From: Balneolaceae bacterium
GTDB taxonomy: Bacteria; Bacteroidota; Rhodothermia; Balneolales; Balneolaceae
Length of the DNA stretch: 10,013 nucleotides
Assembly: GCA_007134665.1 (NCBI GenBank)
Contig: SLKH01000076.1
Coordinates: forward strand, 1-10,013
Reading direction: 5' to 3'
Part shown: positions 1-7,498 of the stretch, piece by piece
Position numbering within the stretch: position 1 is the first letter of the stretch
Layout: the number at the start of each line of letters is the position of its first letter
Notes under the pieces: generated by a model
The model's input: the letters and a program-made list of their open reading frames with translations, nothing else
Databases searched by the model: none
What the model was told of the DNA's origin: nothing
Translations under genes and position numbers: made by a program

Positions 1-851
1 AACAGGAACCGCTCTTCAGGGCATTTGGCCGTTATGTTGATGGCCTTGGCGGCAGATATCTGACTGCTGAGGATGTGGGTATGACTGTACGTGAAATGGA
101 GTGGATTCATTCGGAAACGAAGTATGTGACAGGTATCCCTGTGGCTTTGGGCGGCAGCGGAAATCCGTCACCTGTCACAGCTTTTGGTGTCTACATGGGG
201 ATTAAAGCGTGTGCAAACAAAGCATATGGCAACGACTCCCTTGAAGGGAAGCGAATTGCTATTCAGGGGGCAGGACAGGTGGGTTCACATCTTGCCGAAT
301 ATCTGCACAAAGAGAGTGCTGAACTTTTTGTCTCTGATATCTATGAAGAAAAAGCTGCAAAGGTAGCCAGAGTTAATCATGCAACGGTTGTTGATACGGA
401 CGAGATTTATGGACTGGATGTCGATATTTTCAGTCCGTGCGCACTTGGCGGAGTGATCAATGATGATACCATCAGTATAATTAAGGCTGATATCATTGCA
501 GGTGGAGCGAATAATGTACTGGAAGTTGAAGAAGAGCACGGCGTGATGCTCAGTGATATGAATATTCTGTATGCCCCGGATTATGTAATCAATGCAGGAG
601 GGGTTATCAACCTGGCCGGAGAACTGGAGGGGTATGACAGCGAGAGGGCCCACAACCGGGCCGCCGGTATCTACGACAAGCTGCTTGATATATTCAGTTA
701 TGCTGAAAATCACAACCTGCCAACACATCTTGCAGCAAATCATCTTGCTGAAGAACGAATCCGTGCAATTGGCCGGATCGATTCCATTTACTCATCAAGC
801 AGCCATTTTTCAAAAAGAAAAGGGGAGGTTTATTTGAGGAACCGGGGTTGA
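1..851 (+). CDS. Leucine (Glu/Leu/Phe/Val-type) dehydrogenase, 5' end missing
   Basis: NAD-dependent oxidative deamination of leucine and other branched-chain amino acids to their 2-oxo acids, in the cytosol. The reading frame is open to the left edge (first full codon at base 3) and gives 282 residues here. Family members have about 350-370, so the N-terminal part with the catalytic lysine lies outside the window. Visible features are a substrate-side GSGNPSP motif (residues 51-57 of the visible part), the Rossmann glycine motif GAGQVG (89-94), SPCALGG (144-150) and DYVINAGG (193-200), all in the family order. The pattern resembles leucine dehydrogenase more than glutamate dehydrogenase, but valine or phenylalanine preference cannot be excluded. 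The C-terminus has a short basic tail (SKRKGEVYLRNRG). The stop TGA touches the start region of the next gene, suggesting one transcript. Confidence 0.9.
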   Translation, partial: QEPLFRAFGRYVDGLGGRYLTAEDVGMTVREMEWIHSETKYVTGIPVALGGSGNPSPVTAFGVYMGIKACANKAYGNDSLEGKRIAIQGAGQVGSHLAEYLHKESAELFVSDIYEEKAAKVARVNHATVVDTDEIYGLDVDIFSPCALGGVINDDTISIIKADIIAGGANNVLEVEEEHGVMLSDMNILYAPDYVINAGGVINLAGELEGYDSERAHNRAAGIYDKLLDIFSYAENHNLPTHLAANHLAEERIRAIGRIDSIYSSSSHFSKRKGEVYLRNRG

Positions 852-853
852 TT

Positions 854-1678
854 ATGGATAGAATTCGAAATACATGGTCGTTGATGAAAAGTTCTTTTGC
901 TGTATTGAAACAGGAAAAAAAGCTGCTTTTATTTCCACTGTTTTCAGGAGTCTGCACGGTCATCATTTTGCTTTCTTTTTTCTTTCCGCTCCTGATTTTT
1001 GAAAGCAGCTGGGTGGATTCGCTGAAAACCGGTATTCCGGATACGGCTTTTTATGTTCTTATTTTCATCTTCTACTTCTTGAATTATTTCATTATGATCT
1101 TTTTTAATGCGGCTGCGGTTGTTTCGGCTATATATGTGATGCAGGGGGGCACGCCATCGATATCACAAGCACTGAATATGGTCATGAAAAGAATCGGCCC
1201 GCTTACCGGGTGGGCACTGATTGCTGCCACAGTCGGCCTGATCATCAATACTCTTGAAAATCAATCGGATAAATTTGGAAGCCTGTTTACCGGGATTTTG
1301 GGTTTGAGCTGGACGGTTGTCAGTTTTCTGGTATTGCCTATTCTTGTCATTGAAAAAAAAGGCCCGGTCGACTCACTTAAAGAATCGGCCAGAATGTTGA
1401 AAAATTCGTGGGGTGAGCAGTTACTCGGGCATTTTAGTTTTGGATTGTTTTTTTTCCTGTTGATGATCCCCGGTATTGTATTTGTTGGTTTTATGTTTGC
1501 CACAGGTGAAGCGATTGGATTTTTGGCCCTGGGTATGTTTATACTCTATACAACTTGCCTGGCGATGATCCAGTGGATTCTGCAATCTATATACATGGGC
1601 GCCGTTTATATGTATGTAAGAGATGATCGTATACCGGATAACTTCTCAGTCTCTCAAATCAGCCGGTCAATGCACTGA
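854..1678 (+). CDS. Multi-pass membrane protein, DUF6159-like
   Basis: Integral inner-membrane protein of unknown function, 274 residues from the ATG. About six hydrophobic segments are visible, at roughly residues 25-49, 64-95, 115-133, 143-166, 194-217 and 221-248. The amphipathic N-terminus (NTWSLMKSSFAVLKQEKKLLLFP) and the central GPLTGWALIAATVG and KNSWGEQLLGHF stretches resemble proteins annotated as DUF6159; this is recalled from family pattern, not searched. Two starts are possible. The ATG used here lies 3 nt after the dehydrogenase stop, while an in-frame TTG at 848 overlaps that stop (TTGA) and sits 7 nt after GAGGA (836-840). Either implies co-transcription and coupling with the upstream gene. 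A functional link to amino-acid catabolism is not established. Confidence 0.8.
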   Translation: MDRIRNTWSLMKSSFAVLKQEKKLLLFPLFSGVCTVIILLSFFFPLLIFESSWVDSLKTGIPDTAFYVLIFIFYFLNYFIMIFFNAAAVVSAIYVMQGGTPSISQALNMVMKRIGPLTGWALIAATVGLIINTLENQSDKFGSLFTGILGLSWTVVSFLVLPILVIEKKGPVDSLKESARMLKNSWGEQLLGHFSFGLFFFLLMIPGIVFVGFMFATGEAIGFLALGMFILYTTCLAMIQWILQSIYMGAVYMYVRDDRIPDNFSVSQISRSMH

Positions 1679-1761
1679 TCAAATAAATGATTTCATAATT
1701 CGTTAATTTTCCTGGCTAAATTATTTACTCCAAAAAGCAGAATCATCACGGATAATCACTT

Positions 1762-2667
1762 ATGTCGCTCAAGGAATCGTTTAAATTCAAAGACAGGTTA
1801 ATCAAGGGAATTTCACCTGAGGGATATTTCAGGATTTCAGTAGTTAAAACTACGGAAGTTGTCCGGACTGCACGAGGCAGGCATCAATTATCTCTGATTA
1901 ATACCCTGTTGCTTGGCCGGACACTGACAGCTTCCATGCTGCTGGCATCGGAGTTAAAAGGGGAAGAAAGATTACGATTAAGACTCGAAGGAAATGGCCC
2001 GGTGGGAATGCTGACTGGAGAAGCTAACCGGGCAGGAGAGATTCGCGGCTATTCACAACATCCGCAAGCAGAACTCGATTATTCAGCCCCGGATTCATCC
2101 ATCGGTGACGGCCTGGGCATTGGCCTGCTTACCGTGTCGAAAACGCTCTATAATGAAGCAGAGCCTCAAAAAAGTACTTTGCAATTACATAAGGGGGATA
2201 TCACATCGGATGTGGCCCACTACCTGTTTCAGTCAGAACAGATTCCGTCGGCCATCCTGCTGGATATGAATATCGACAAAGAAGGTGAAGTGGTTCAGGC
2301 AGGTGGTTTGCTGGTTCAGCGCCTTCCAGGTGCTCCTGATGAGGTGATCGGGCATCTTCAGAACCGGCTCAAGTCGTTTGATAAGGTATCTGACCTGCTT
2401 GAGAAAGGAGAGTATATTGATGAAATCATGCAGAAAGCGGTTGAGCCATATCAAGTCAGGGAATTGGACAGGCAGCCGGTTCATTTCTTCTGCCGGTGTA
2501 ACAGGGATCGGTTTTTATCAGCATTATCGATGCTGAATTATGATGATCTTCGTGATATGGAAGGAGAAAGCCAGGAGATGGTATGCCACTTTTGTAACAA
2601 AAAGATAAATGTGAGCCGGGGAGAGATTCAGTCACTGATCGAAACAGCCCAGGCAAAGATGAATTGA
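1762..2667 (+). CDS. hslO: Hsp33 redox-regulated holdase chaperone
   Basis: Cytosolic chaperone that stays inactive while reduced and zinc-bound, and becomes a holdase for unfolding proteins under oxidative stress. The 301-residue length is normal. The C-terminal zinc/redox centre is intact: C244-R-C246, then 28 residues, then C275-H-F-C278, matching the CxC...CxxC signature of the family. The N-terminal substrate-binding domain shows the typical run ending in GPVGMLTGEA and the conserved region around IPSAILLD (residues 161-168). The gene follows an 83-bp gap with no recognisable terminator or SD, so it may have its own promoter or be read through from upstream. It converges with the iscA-like gene. 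All four metal cysteines are present, so the switch should be functional. Confidence 0.96.
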   Translation: MSLKESFKFKDRLIKGISPEGYFRISVVKTTEVVRTARGRHQLSLINTLLLGRTLTASMLLASELKGEERLRLRLEGNGPVGMLTGEANRAGEIRGYSQHPQAELDYSAPDSSIGDGLGIGLLTVSKTLYNEAEPQKSTLQLHKGDITSDVAHYLFQSEQIPSAILLDMNIDKEGEVVQAGGLLVQRLPGAPDEVIGHLQNRLKSFDKVSDLLEKGEYIDEIMQKAVEPYQVRELDRQPVHFFCRCNRDRFLSALSMLNYDDLRDMEGESQEMVCHFCNKKINVSRGEIQSLIETAQAKMN

Positions 2668-2693
2668 TACCTGTTATCGGGAATTATTTCCTA

Positions 2694-3122
2694 CTATACT
2701 GCAAATGAAGAGCCACACCCGCAGTTTTCACTGGCATTTGGATTGTCAAAAGTGAATCCGCGTGCATCAAGCCCGTCGGGGTAGTCAATCACAATTCCAT
2801 CAAGGTACATCAGGTGTTTAGGATTGATTATAATTTCGATATCTTCACTGATATGTACGGTGTCTTCATCGTTTTTAAAGTCAAAACCCAACTTGTAATT
2901 CAACCCGGCACACCCGCCTCCTTCAACAGCGACACGCAGAAACAGATTGTCGTCGATATTTTCATTTTCACGAATTTTCCCGATTTGCTTTGCCGCCCTC
3001 GAAGTTAGCGTAACCGGTATTCCGTTACTTCTCTTTACAGGTTCATTGCGCTCCTCTTCCACCTCGTCGACATCAATTAACGACGAAATCACATCATCCA
3101 GATTGTCATCATGTACTTCCAT
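2694..3122 (-). CDS. IscA/ErpA/SufA-like iron-sulfur cluster carrier with acidic N-terminal extension
   Basis: A-type carrier that receives Fe-S clusters and hands them to apo-proteins in the cytosol. The HesB-like domain spans about residues 36-142. The three ligand cysteines are visible: C71 in EGGGCAGLNY and C134/C136 in CGCGSSF at the C-terminus. The protein has 142 residues against about 105-120 for a typical family member. The excess is an N-terminal stretch of about 33 residues rich in Asp and Glu. No other methionine lies before residue 105, so a later ATG start is not available. It is the last gene of the - strand run, 59 bp after the AlbA_2 gene, with no strong SD. A weak promoter-like stretch (TTG, then GAATTTTG about 21 nt on) sits in that gap but is not convincing. 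LipA, encoded upstream, is a plausible client by family biology. Confidence 0.92.
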   Translation of the reverse strand: MEVHDDNLDDVISSLIDVDEVEEERNEPVKRSNGIPVTLTSRAAKQIGKIRENENIDDNLFLRVAVEGGGCAGLNYKLGFDFKNDEDTVHISEDIEIIINPKHLMYLDGIVIDYPDGLDARGFTFDNPNASENCGCGSSFAV

Positions 3123-3181
3123 ATTCTAAAAGCTCTTACTGCTTAACAAAATTCAAATAAAACTTGTAACCAAACCAACTG

Positions 3182-3859
3182 TTACTTGTTTCTGTGCGAA
3201 AATGTAAAATACTCAACTTTATCCCTATATGACAAATTGAGAACTCCGGCACTGACCAGGTTAACCAGGATCCGGGATGACCGGTAGGTTGTGACATTGA
3301 TCAGGTGAGAGTACTTCTCTACAGTTATTTCACCGTATTCGTTCAAAAAGCGGAAAAGTTTTCTTTCCTTTTCACCATACTCAAAAGTCACCCCTTCCCC
3401 TTTTGATTCATTTTTCATTACTTCAATTCGCTCATCACTTGCAAGGAGGCTCTCGTCCCGGTAACGTACAAATACATGGCGCTGCCGCTTCCCTCTGATG
3501 TAAACAGGCTTATTTTCTGCTTCAGGGACATTGACTACCAATACATCGACTTCGGCATAATGGATGAGTTCCATTGTAATGGATACTGCCGGAATGCAAA
3601 TTTCGTGGGCAGCTTTGTGTAACAGGTATTCTTCTTCAAAATAATTTTGTATACCGTGAATTGATTTGTCATCATTAACCCCAATCAGGATTGTACCGCC
3701 ATCACTGTTAGCAAAAGCAGAAATTTCCCTGGCGATCTTGTTTGCAGTCGGGGTTGTCTTTTTGAATTCAAGGTATCTGCCTTCCCCGGTCTGAATCAGG
3801 TTGTCCAGGTCTCTCGGGTGCATGGATGAGATTGTAATCGGGCCGTCTGTGTAATTCAT
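3182..3859 (-). CDS. Schlafen/AlbA_2-domain putative DNA- or RNA-binding protein with winged-helix-like C-terminus
   Basis: Predicted nucleic-acid-binding or NTP-binding regulator of unknown target, 225 residues. Residues 25-145 fit the Schlafen AlbA_2 domain: the E-F-K motif (31-33), then AREISAFANSDGGTILIGV (43-61), a hallmark of the family, then a VFVRYRDE segment (129-136). Residues 163-225 look like a small helix-turn-helix or winged-helix region (KLFRFLNEYGEITV..., then strands ending YFTF). The longer relatives often called ATP-dependent DNA helicase or transcriptional regulator have further domains that are absent here. The ATG is used as start; the codon directly before it is GTG (3860-3862), which could add one residue. 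It lies 75 bp after gpsA and 59 bp before the iscA-like gene on the same strand. A regulatory role over its neighbours is only a possibility. Confidence 0.85.
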   Translation of the reverse strand: MNYTDGPITISSMHPRDLDNLIQTGEGRYLEFKKTTPTANKIAREISAFANSDGGTILIGVNDDKSIHGIQNYFEEEYLLHKAAHEICIPAVSITMELIHYAEVDVLVVNVPEAENKPVYIRGKRQRHVFVRYRDESLLASDERIEVMKNESKGEGVTFEYGEKERKLFRFLNEYGEITVEKYSHLINVTTYRSSRILVNLVSAGVLNLSYRDKVEYFTFSHRNK

Positions 3860-3934
3860 CACTTTGCGAATCGTTTTTATTTATCATCTGAATGTCTGCC
3901 TGTAATGAGGATGCTGTATCGTGAAGACCACCGT

Positions 3935-4945
3935 CTAAATCATGATCTCCTCTTTAGCATTACGTGTCATCAGTTCATATAGTGCATCGCCGGGTTCAAC
4001 TTCCTGAAATAATACTTTATAAACTGCCTGGGTGATCGGCATTTCCACCCTGTTCCGTTCAGCCCATTGGTATACGGATCGAGCTGTTTTTATTCCTTCA
4101 GCTACCATGTTCATCCCATCGATTATCGTTTTGAGATTTTCACCTTGTCCGATCCTGTACCCGACATAACGATTTCGGCTGTGTCTGCTTGTACAGGTTA
4201 CGATCAGGTCACCCATTCCGGTCAGGCCCGAAAAAGTATCTTGTGATGCCCCAAGCAGCATTCCCATCCGTTTCATCTCATGGAGGCCGCGGGTAATCAG
4301 TGCTGCTTTGGCATTGTCTCCGAGTTCTGCACCGTCTACAATTCCGGCTGCAATAGCCATCACGTTTTTTACGGAACCACCGATTTCCACACCCACGATA
4401 TCGTGATTCAGATAAACACGAAACATTGGGGTCATAAATGTATTCTGTATCGCTCTTGAGGTACTTTTTGAATAAGCTGCTGCTACTACGGTTGTTGGTT
4501 TAAAGTGCCCAACCTCTTCGGCATGGCTCGGCCCGTATAATACACCGATCTGATCGTCAATGATTTTTTCTTTCAGTACATCAGCAAGTACCTGCGACAT
4601 TGTCATAAAAGTATCCTGCTCAATACCCTTAGATACGGTAACGATTACTTCGTTTCCGGTCAGATACTCCTTAATTTGTTCCGCAACTTCTCTTACTGCA
4701 TGGGAGGGTGTTGCAATAACCACCATCTCTGCTCCCATTAGGGCATCCCTGAAGTCAGTTGTACATACAATTGTGTCGGGTAAATGTACATCCGAGAGAT
4801 ATGATGGGTTTACATGGTTCTCATTGATCCCTTCGGCAACTTCGGGCTCACGGGCCCATAAAATGACCTCATGCCCGCCTTTTGCGAGGATCAGGGAAAG
4901 TGCAGTGCCAAAACTGCCGGAACCGATAATGCTTATTTTTTTCAC
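3935..4945 (-). CDS. gpsA: NAD(P)-dependent glycerol-3-phosphate dehydrogenase
   Basis: Reduces dihydroxyacetone phosphate to sn-glycerol-3-phosphate, the backbone precursor of phospholipids. The 336-residue length is normal. The N-terminal Rossmann fold has GSGSFG (residues 8-13). VSKGIEQDTF (104-113) supplies a conserved lysine, GPSHAEEV (138-145) follows, and SVKNVMAIAAG (191-201) carries the catalytic lysine K193. The C-terminal substrate domain has NAKAALITRG (211-220) and a GMGDL loop. The start is GTG at 4943-4945, whose last two bases with the next one form the plsY stop (GTGA). This 4-base overlap is classic translational coupling. The next step of the pathway is encoded immediately upstream by plsY. 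Confidence 0.97.
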   Translation of the reverse strand: MKKISIIGSGSFGTALSLILAKGGHEVILWAREPEVAEGINENHVNPSYLSDVHLPDTIVCTTDFRDALMGAEMVVIATPSHAVREVAEQIKEYLTGNEVIVTVSKGIEQDTFMTMSQVLADVLKEKIIDDQIGVLYGPSHAEEVGHFKPTTVVAAAYSKSTSRAIQNTFMTPMFRVYLNHDIVGVEIGGSVKNVMAIAAGIVDGAELGDNAKAALITRGLHEMKRMGMLLGASQDTFSGLTGMGDLIVTCTSRHSRNRYVGYRIGQGENLKTIIDGMNMVAEGIKTARSVYQWAERNRVEMPITQAVYKVLFQEVEPGDALYELMTRNAKEEIMI

Positions 4946-5634
4946 GCCGGGCTTTGATCTTCGTTAATACGTCCCTTTGAAGGTTTAAAAGAAGAAATTC
5001 TGTTCTCCGTACCGTTTAATAAACGTTTAATATTGCCATGATGTTTCGCTACAATTCCCAAAGCAAGTGCAGATGAAAAAATTACGACACTGATATCAAT
5101 TGGCCAATTAAAATACCGGATCAGGATGATTTGTGAAATCGGGTAGATAATTGATGCGATCATAGAACCGAGTGAAACATAGCGGCTGGCAAGAATGACT
5201 GTAATAAAAATTACGACTGAAATACTGATTGAAAGGGGCTCAATTCCATATAACATACCGGCAGCGGTAGCAGCCCCCTTGCCGCCTTCAAATGAAGCGT
5301 AAAGCGGAAACATGTGGCCAACCACTGCAAATGTTCCGCATGTAATTTTTAAAAATGAGTCGGTCTCCCAAATTGCAGGCGCAACAGGCCCGCTTCCAAT
5401 TAGATATGCAAGCTGGCTAATAACTGCTGTACATAAAAACCCTTTTAATAAATCAATCAGAAGTACAACAACACCGGCTTTCCAGCCAAGGATTCTGAAT
5501 GTATTGGTTGCACCGGCGTTTCCACTGCCGTGATCTCGGATATCAATGCCTTTGTAAATCTTACCAACCCAAATGGAACTGGGAATCGATCCGATCAGGT
5601 AGGAAGCCAGTAAAACAGTAACTAATGCGAACAT
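4942..5634 (-). CDS. plsY: Acyl-phosphate:glycerol-3-phosphate acyltransferase
   Basis: Inner-membrane enzyme that transfers an acyl group from acyl-phosphate to position 1 of glycerol-3-phosphate, committing it to phospholipid synthesis. At 230 residues it is slightly longer than the usual 190-220 because of a C-terminal hydrophilic tail. All three active-site loops are visible: SGNAGATN (37-44), GHMFP...GGKGAAT (106-123) and HHGNIKRLLNGTE (198-210). At least five hydrophobic segments lie between them. It begins 94 bp after lipA with no SD and overlaps gpsA by four bases. The enzyme depends on acyl-phosphate made by PlsX, which is not in the window. Confidence 0.96.
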   Translation of the reverse strand: MFALVTVLLASYLIGSIPSSIWVGKIYKGIDIRDHGSGNAGATNTFRILGWKAGVVVLLIDLLKGFLCTAVISQLAYLIGSGPVAPAIWETDSFLKITCGTFAVVGHMFPLYASFEGGKGAATAAGMLYGIEPLSISISVVIFITVILASRYVSLGSMIASIIYPISQIILIRYFNWPIDISVVIFSSALALGIVAKHHGNIKRLLNGTENRISSFKPSKGRINEDQSPA

Positions 5635-5728
5635 TGGAAGCGTTTCCGGATTTCATGAAATGCCAATATCGTCTGATAATAATGAATAAAGATTGATGAA
5701 GCGAATCTGCTTTCAGGCTTTTGCTGAA

Positions 5729-6607
5729 TCAGACATGCCTTTCCGCATGATATGACGACCTGACCAGTGGGCCGCTTTCCACATGGCCGATTCCAAGTTC
5801 TTCACCAATCTCTTTATACTCCGCAAACTGGTCGGGGTGAATCCATTCTACAACCGGATGGTGCATTTTTGTAGGCTGCATATATTGTCCGATGGTAAGT
5901 ACATCCACTTCGTAATCCACACAATCTTTCATCAACTGAAACACTTCTTCAGGGGTTTCGCCAAGGCCAACCATAATGCCAGTTTTACTTTTCAGGCCCT
6001 GATCCTTGCACCTTTGCAGAAGTTCAAGTGATCGTTCGTATTTTGCCTGGGGACGTACCGGACGATAGAGACGGGGTACGGTTTCAAGGTTGTGACTCAG
6101 TACATCTGGCGGAGTATCAATAACGATTTGTAAAGCATCCCATACTCCGCGAAAATCGGGGATGAGAGATTCGATGGTTACTCCGGGAATTACCTCCCGC
6201 AACACTTTATGGCATTCTGCAAATATTGGAGCTCCGCCATCTTTGCGTTCATCCCGATTCACTGAGGTCAGGACTACATGCCTGAGCCCCATTTTTTTTG
6301 CAGCATCTGCTACCCGGCGGGGTTCATCCCAGTCAAGACCCTGGGGCGGGCGGCCGGTTTTAACCGCACAAAATGAACAAGATCGAGTACATACATCACC
6401 AAGTATCATGAATGTTGCCGTACCGGCTCCCCAGCATTCACCCATGTTTGGGCATCTTGCTTCAGAGCAAACTGTATTCAGGTTGTTTTTCCTGATCGTC
6501 TCGGCAACTTCCTTAAACTTTTTGCCAGACGGCAGCTTGACCCTCAGCCAGTCAGGCCTTCTCTGGCCGGGAGATCCTTTATCTATGACTTCTAATTCCT
6601 TAATCAT
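5729..6607 (-). CDS. lipA: Lipoyl synthase (radical SAM)
   Basis: Inserts two sulfur atoms at C6 and C8 of protein-bound octanoyl groups, giving lipoyl on the E2 subunits and GcvH. The 292-residue length is typical. The auxiliary-cluster cysteines C47, C52 and C58 (CSEARCPNMGEC) and the radical-SAM triad C73-C77-C80 (CTRSCSFC) are all present. The C-terminal RSSY motif (283-286), whose serine helps ligate the auxiliary cluster, is intact. The HNLETVPRLY segment typical of the family is also visible. It lies 59 bp after lipB, and an inverted repeat occupies that gap. No SD is evident before the ATG. Each turnover consumes the auxiliary cluster, which makes the IscA-like carrier further along a sensible companion. 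Confidence 0.97.
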   Translation of the reverse strand: MIKELEVIDKGSPGQRRPDWLRVKLPSGKKFKEVAETIRKNNLNTVCSEARCPNMGECWGAGTATFMILGDVCTRSCSFCAVKTGRPPQGLDWDEPRRVADAAKKMGLRHVVLTSVNRDERKDGGAPIFAECHKVLREVIPGVTIESLIPDFRGVWDALQIVIDTPPDVLSHNLETVPRLYRPVRPQAKYERSLELLQRCKDQGLKSKTGIMVGLGETPEEVFQLMKDCVDYEVDVLTIGQYMQPTKMHHPVVEWIHPDQFAEYKEIGEELGIGHVESGPLVRSSYHAERHV

Positions 6608-6627
6608 TTTTGCTAACTCATGGTGAA

Positions 6628-6656
6628 TTACCTGATTCGTTTTGACACTCAGGTAA
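6628..6656. repeat. Inverted repeat in the lipB-lipA gap
   Basis: TTACCTGA (6628-6635) and TCAGGTAA (6649-6656) are perfect reverse complements separated by 13 bases, and a G-T and an A-T pair can extend the stem to 10. The repeat lies about 20 nt before the lipA ATG on the coding strand. It could be an mRNA hairpin tuning lipA expression or a palindromic protein-binding site. It has no T-run after it, so it is unlikely to be an intrinsic terminator. Confidence 0.6.
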
Positions 6657-6666
6657 CTTGATAATG

Positions 6667-7401
6667 TTATGATGGCATAAGATACGAAAACTGGCTGTCG
6701 CTTTCAGGAAGCTCTGCACCGGTAATAATTTCAGCATCAAACAGATCAGAAAAATGGTTCAGTATCATATCCTTAACTTTCTGTTCGTTTATATATTTGC
6801 CGGTCATTTCCGACAGGCTTGTAACAGATTTATTATGGATTCCACATGGAATAATGTGGTTAAAATAGTTGAGGTCCGTGTTGACATTGAGTGCAAATCC
6901 GTGCATCGTAACCCACCGGGAACAGCGGATTCCCATTGCACAGATTTTTTTTCCCTCTGTCCAGACACCGGTTAGCCCCTCGACCCTGCCGGCATTCAGC
7001 CCAAATTCAGAACAAACCCTGATGATGGTCTCCTCCAGCAGGCGCAGATATTTGTGAATATCGGTAAAGTACCTGTCAAGATTCAAAATCGGGTAACCGA
7101 CTATCTGGCCGGGCCCGTGATAGGTGATGTCGCCACCCCTGTCGTTCGGAATAAATTCAGCATCAATCTGTTTTAATTCAGCCAGGTTCTTCAGAAGATG
7201 TTTGCGGTTTCCGCTTTTACCAAGAGTATAGACGTGAGGATGTTCTACAAACAAAAGTACATCATTCGAACCCGGTTGATAATCCGGCTCGTCTCTTTGT
7301 TTTAGCTTTTCATCAATCAGGCGCTGCTGGATTTGTTTTTGCAGTTCCCAAACCGGCTGATAGAGAGCCTGACCTAAATCAAATACTTCTACTTTTCTCA
7401 T
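6667..7401 (-). CDS. lipB: Lipoyl(octanoyl) transferase
   Basis: Transfers octanoyl from octanoyl-ACP to the lipoyl-domain lysine of E2 subunits and GcvH, ahead of LipA. Its 244 residues fall in the normal range for Bacteroidota-type proteins. The substrate-binding RGGDITYHGPGQ motif is at residues 88-99. The catalytic lysine K152 sits in GKKICAMGI and the catalytic cysteine C186 in IPCGI. A polar insertion around residues 33-46 sits between the first helix and the VLLFVEHPHVYTLG strand. No SD precedes the ATG. A 10-bp palindrome (7415-7424) lies 13 nt upstream. The order lipB then lipA matches the two steps of the endogenous lipoylation pathway. Confidence 0.97.
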   Translation of the reverse strand: MRKVEVFDLGQALYQPVWELQKQIQQRLIDEKLKQRDEPDYQPGSNDVLLFVEHPHVYTLGKSGNRKHLLKNLAELKQIDAEFIPNDRGGDITYHGPGQIVGYPILNLDRYFTDIHKYLRLLEETIIRVCSEFGLNAGRVEGLTGVWTEGKKICAMGIRCSRWVTMHGFALNVNTDLNYFNHIIPCGIHNKSVTSLSEMTGKYINEQKVKDMILNHFSDLFDAEIITGAELPESDSQFSYLMPS

Positions 7402-7414
7402 AGCTTTAAAACAA

Positions 7415-7424
7415 ATTGGCCAAT
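7415..7424. promoter_or_regulatory. 10-bp palindrome just before lipB
   Basis: ATTGGCCAAT is a perfect palindrome 13 nt upstream of the lipB ATG. It could be part of an operator, but a 12-bp version also occurs inside plsY coding sequence (5098-5109), where it simply encodes an NWPI-type stretch. It is therefore weak evidence on its own. Confidence 0.2.
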
Positions 7425-7459
7425 ACCATCATTCGAGGTTTAGAATAATAGATTTCAGG

Positions 7460-7484
7460 CAAAAAAGATCTAACAACTTTTTTG
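7460..7484 (-). terminator. Possible A/T-rich hairpin between thioesterase and lipB
   Basis: CAAAAAAG (7460-7467) and CTTTTTTG (7477-7484) are perfect reverse complements with a 9-base spacer, 14 nt beyond the thioesterase stop on the - strand. The stem is A/U-rich and its T-run is inside the 3' arm, so it would be a weak terminator at best. It may separate expression of lpd-thioesterase from lipB-lipA. Confidence 0.25.
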
Positions 7485-7498
7485 GGTTTAATACAGAT

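Noticed and set aside
285..743. 152-codon - strand open frame inside the dehydrogenase gene
   Set aside because: It is the antisense shadow of a clear dehydrogenase coding sequence and shows no recognisable domain.
821..828. AGGGGAGG, a strong SD-like sequence near the end of the dehydrogenase gene
   Set aside because: Its best-spaced start is TTG at 834, which is in the dehydrogenase frame and ends after five codons. It is too far from the membrane-protein start to be its main SD, though it may contribute.
2668..2693. Bidirectional terminator between the convergent hslO and iscA-like genes
   Set aside because: Only 4-bp stems (GATA/TATC and GGAA/TTCC) can be formed and no T-run follows, so there is no sequence support for an intrinsic terminator.
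5098..5109. 12-bp palindrome AATTGGCCAATT
   Set aside because: It lies in plsY coding sequence and is explained by the codons for a transmembrane-flanking stretch. Its similarity to the palindrome before lipB is probably chance.
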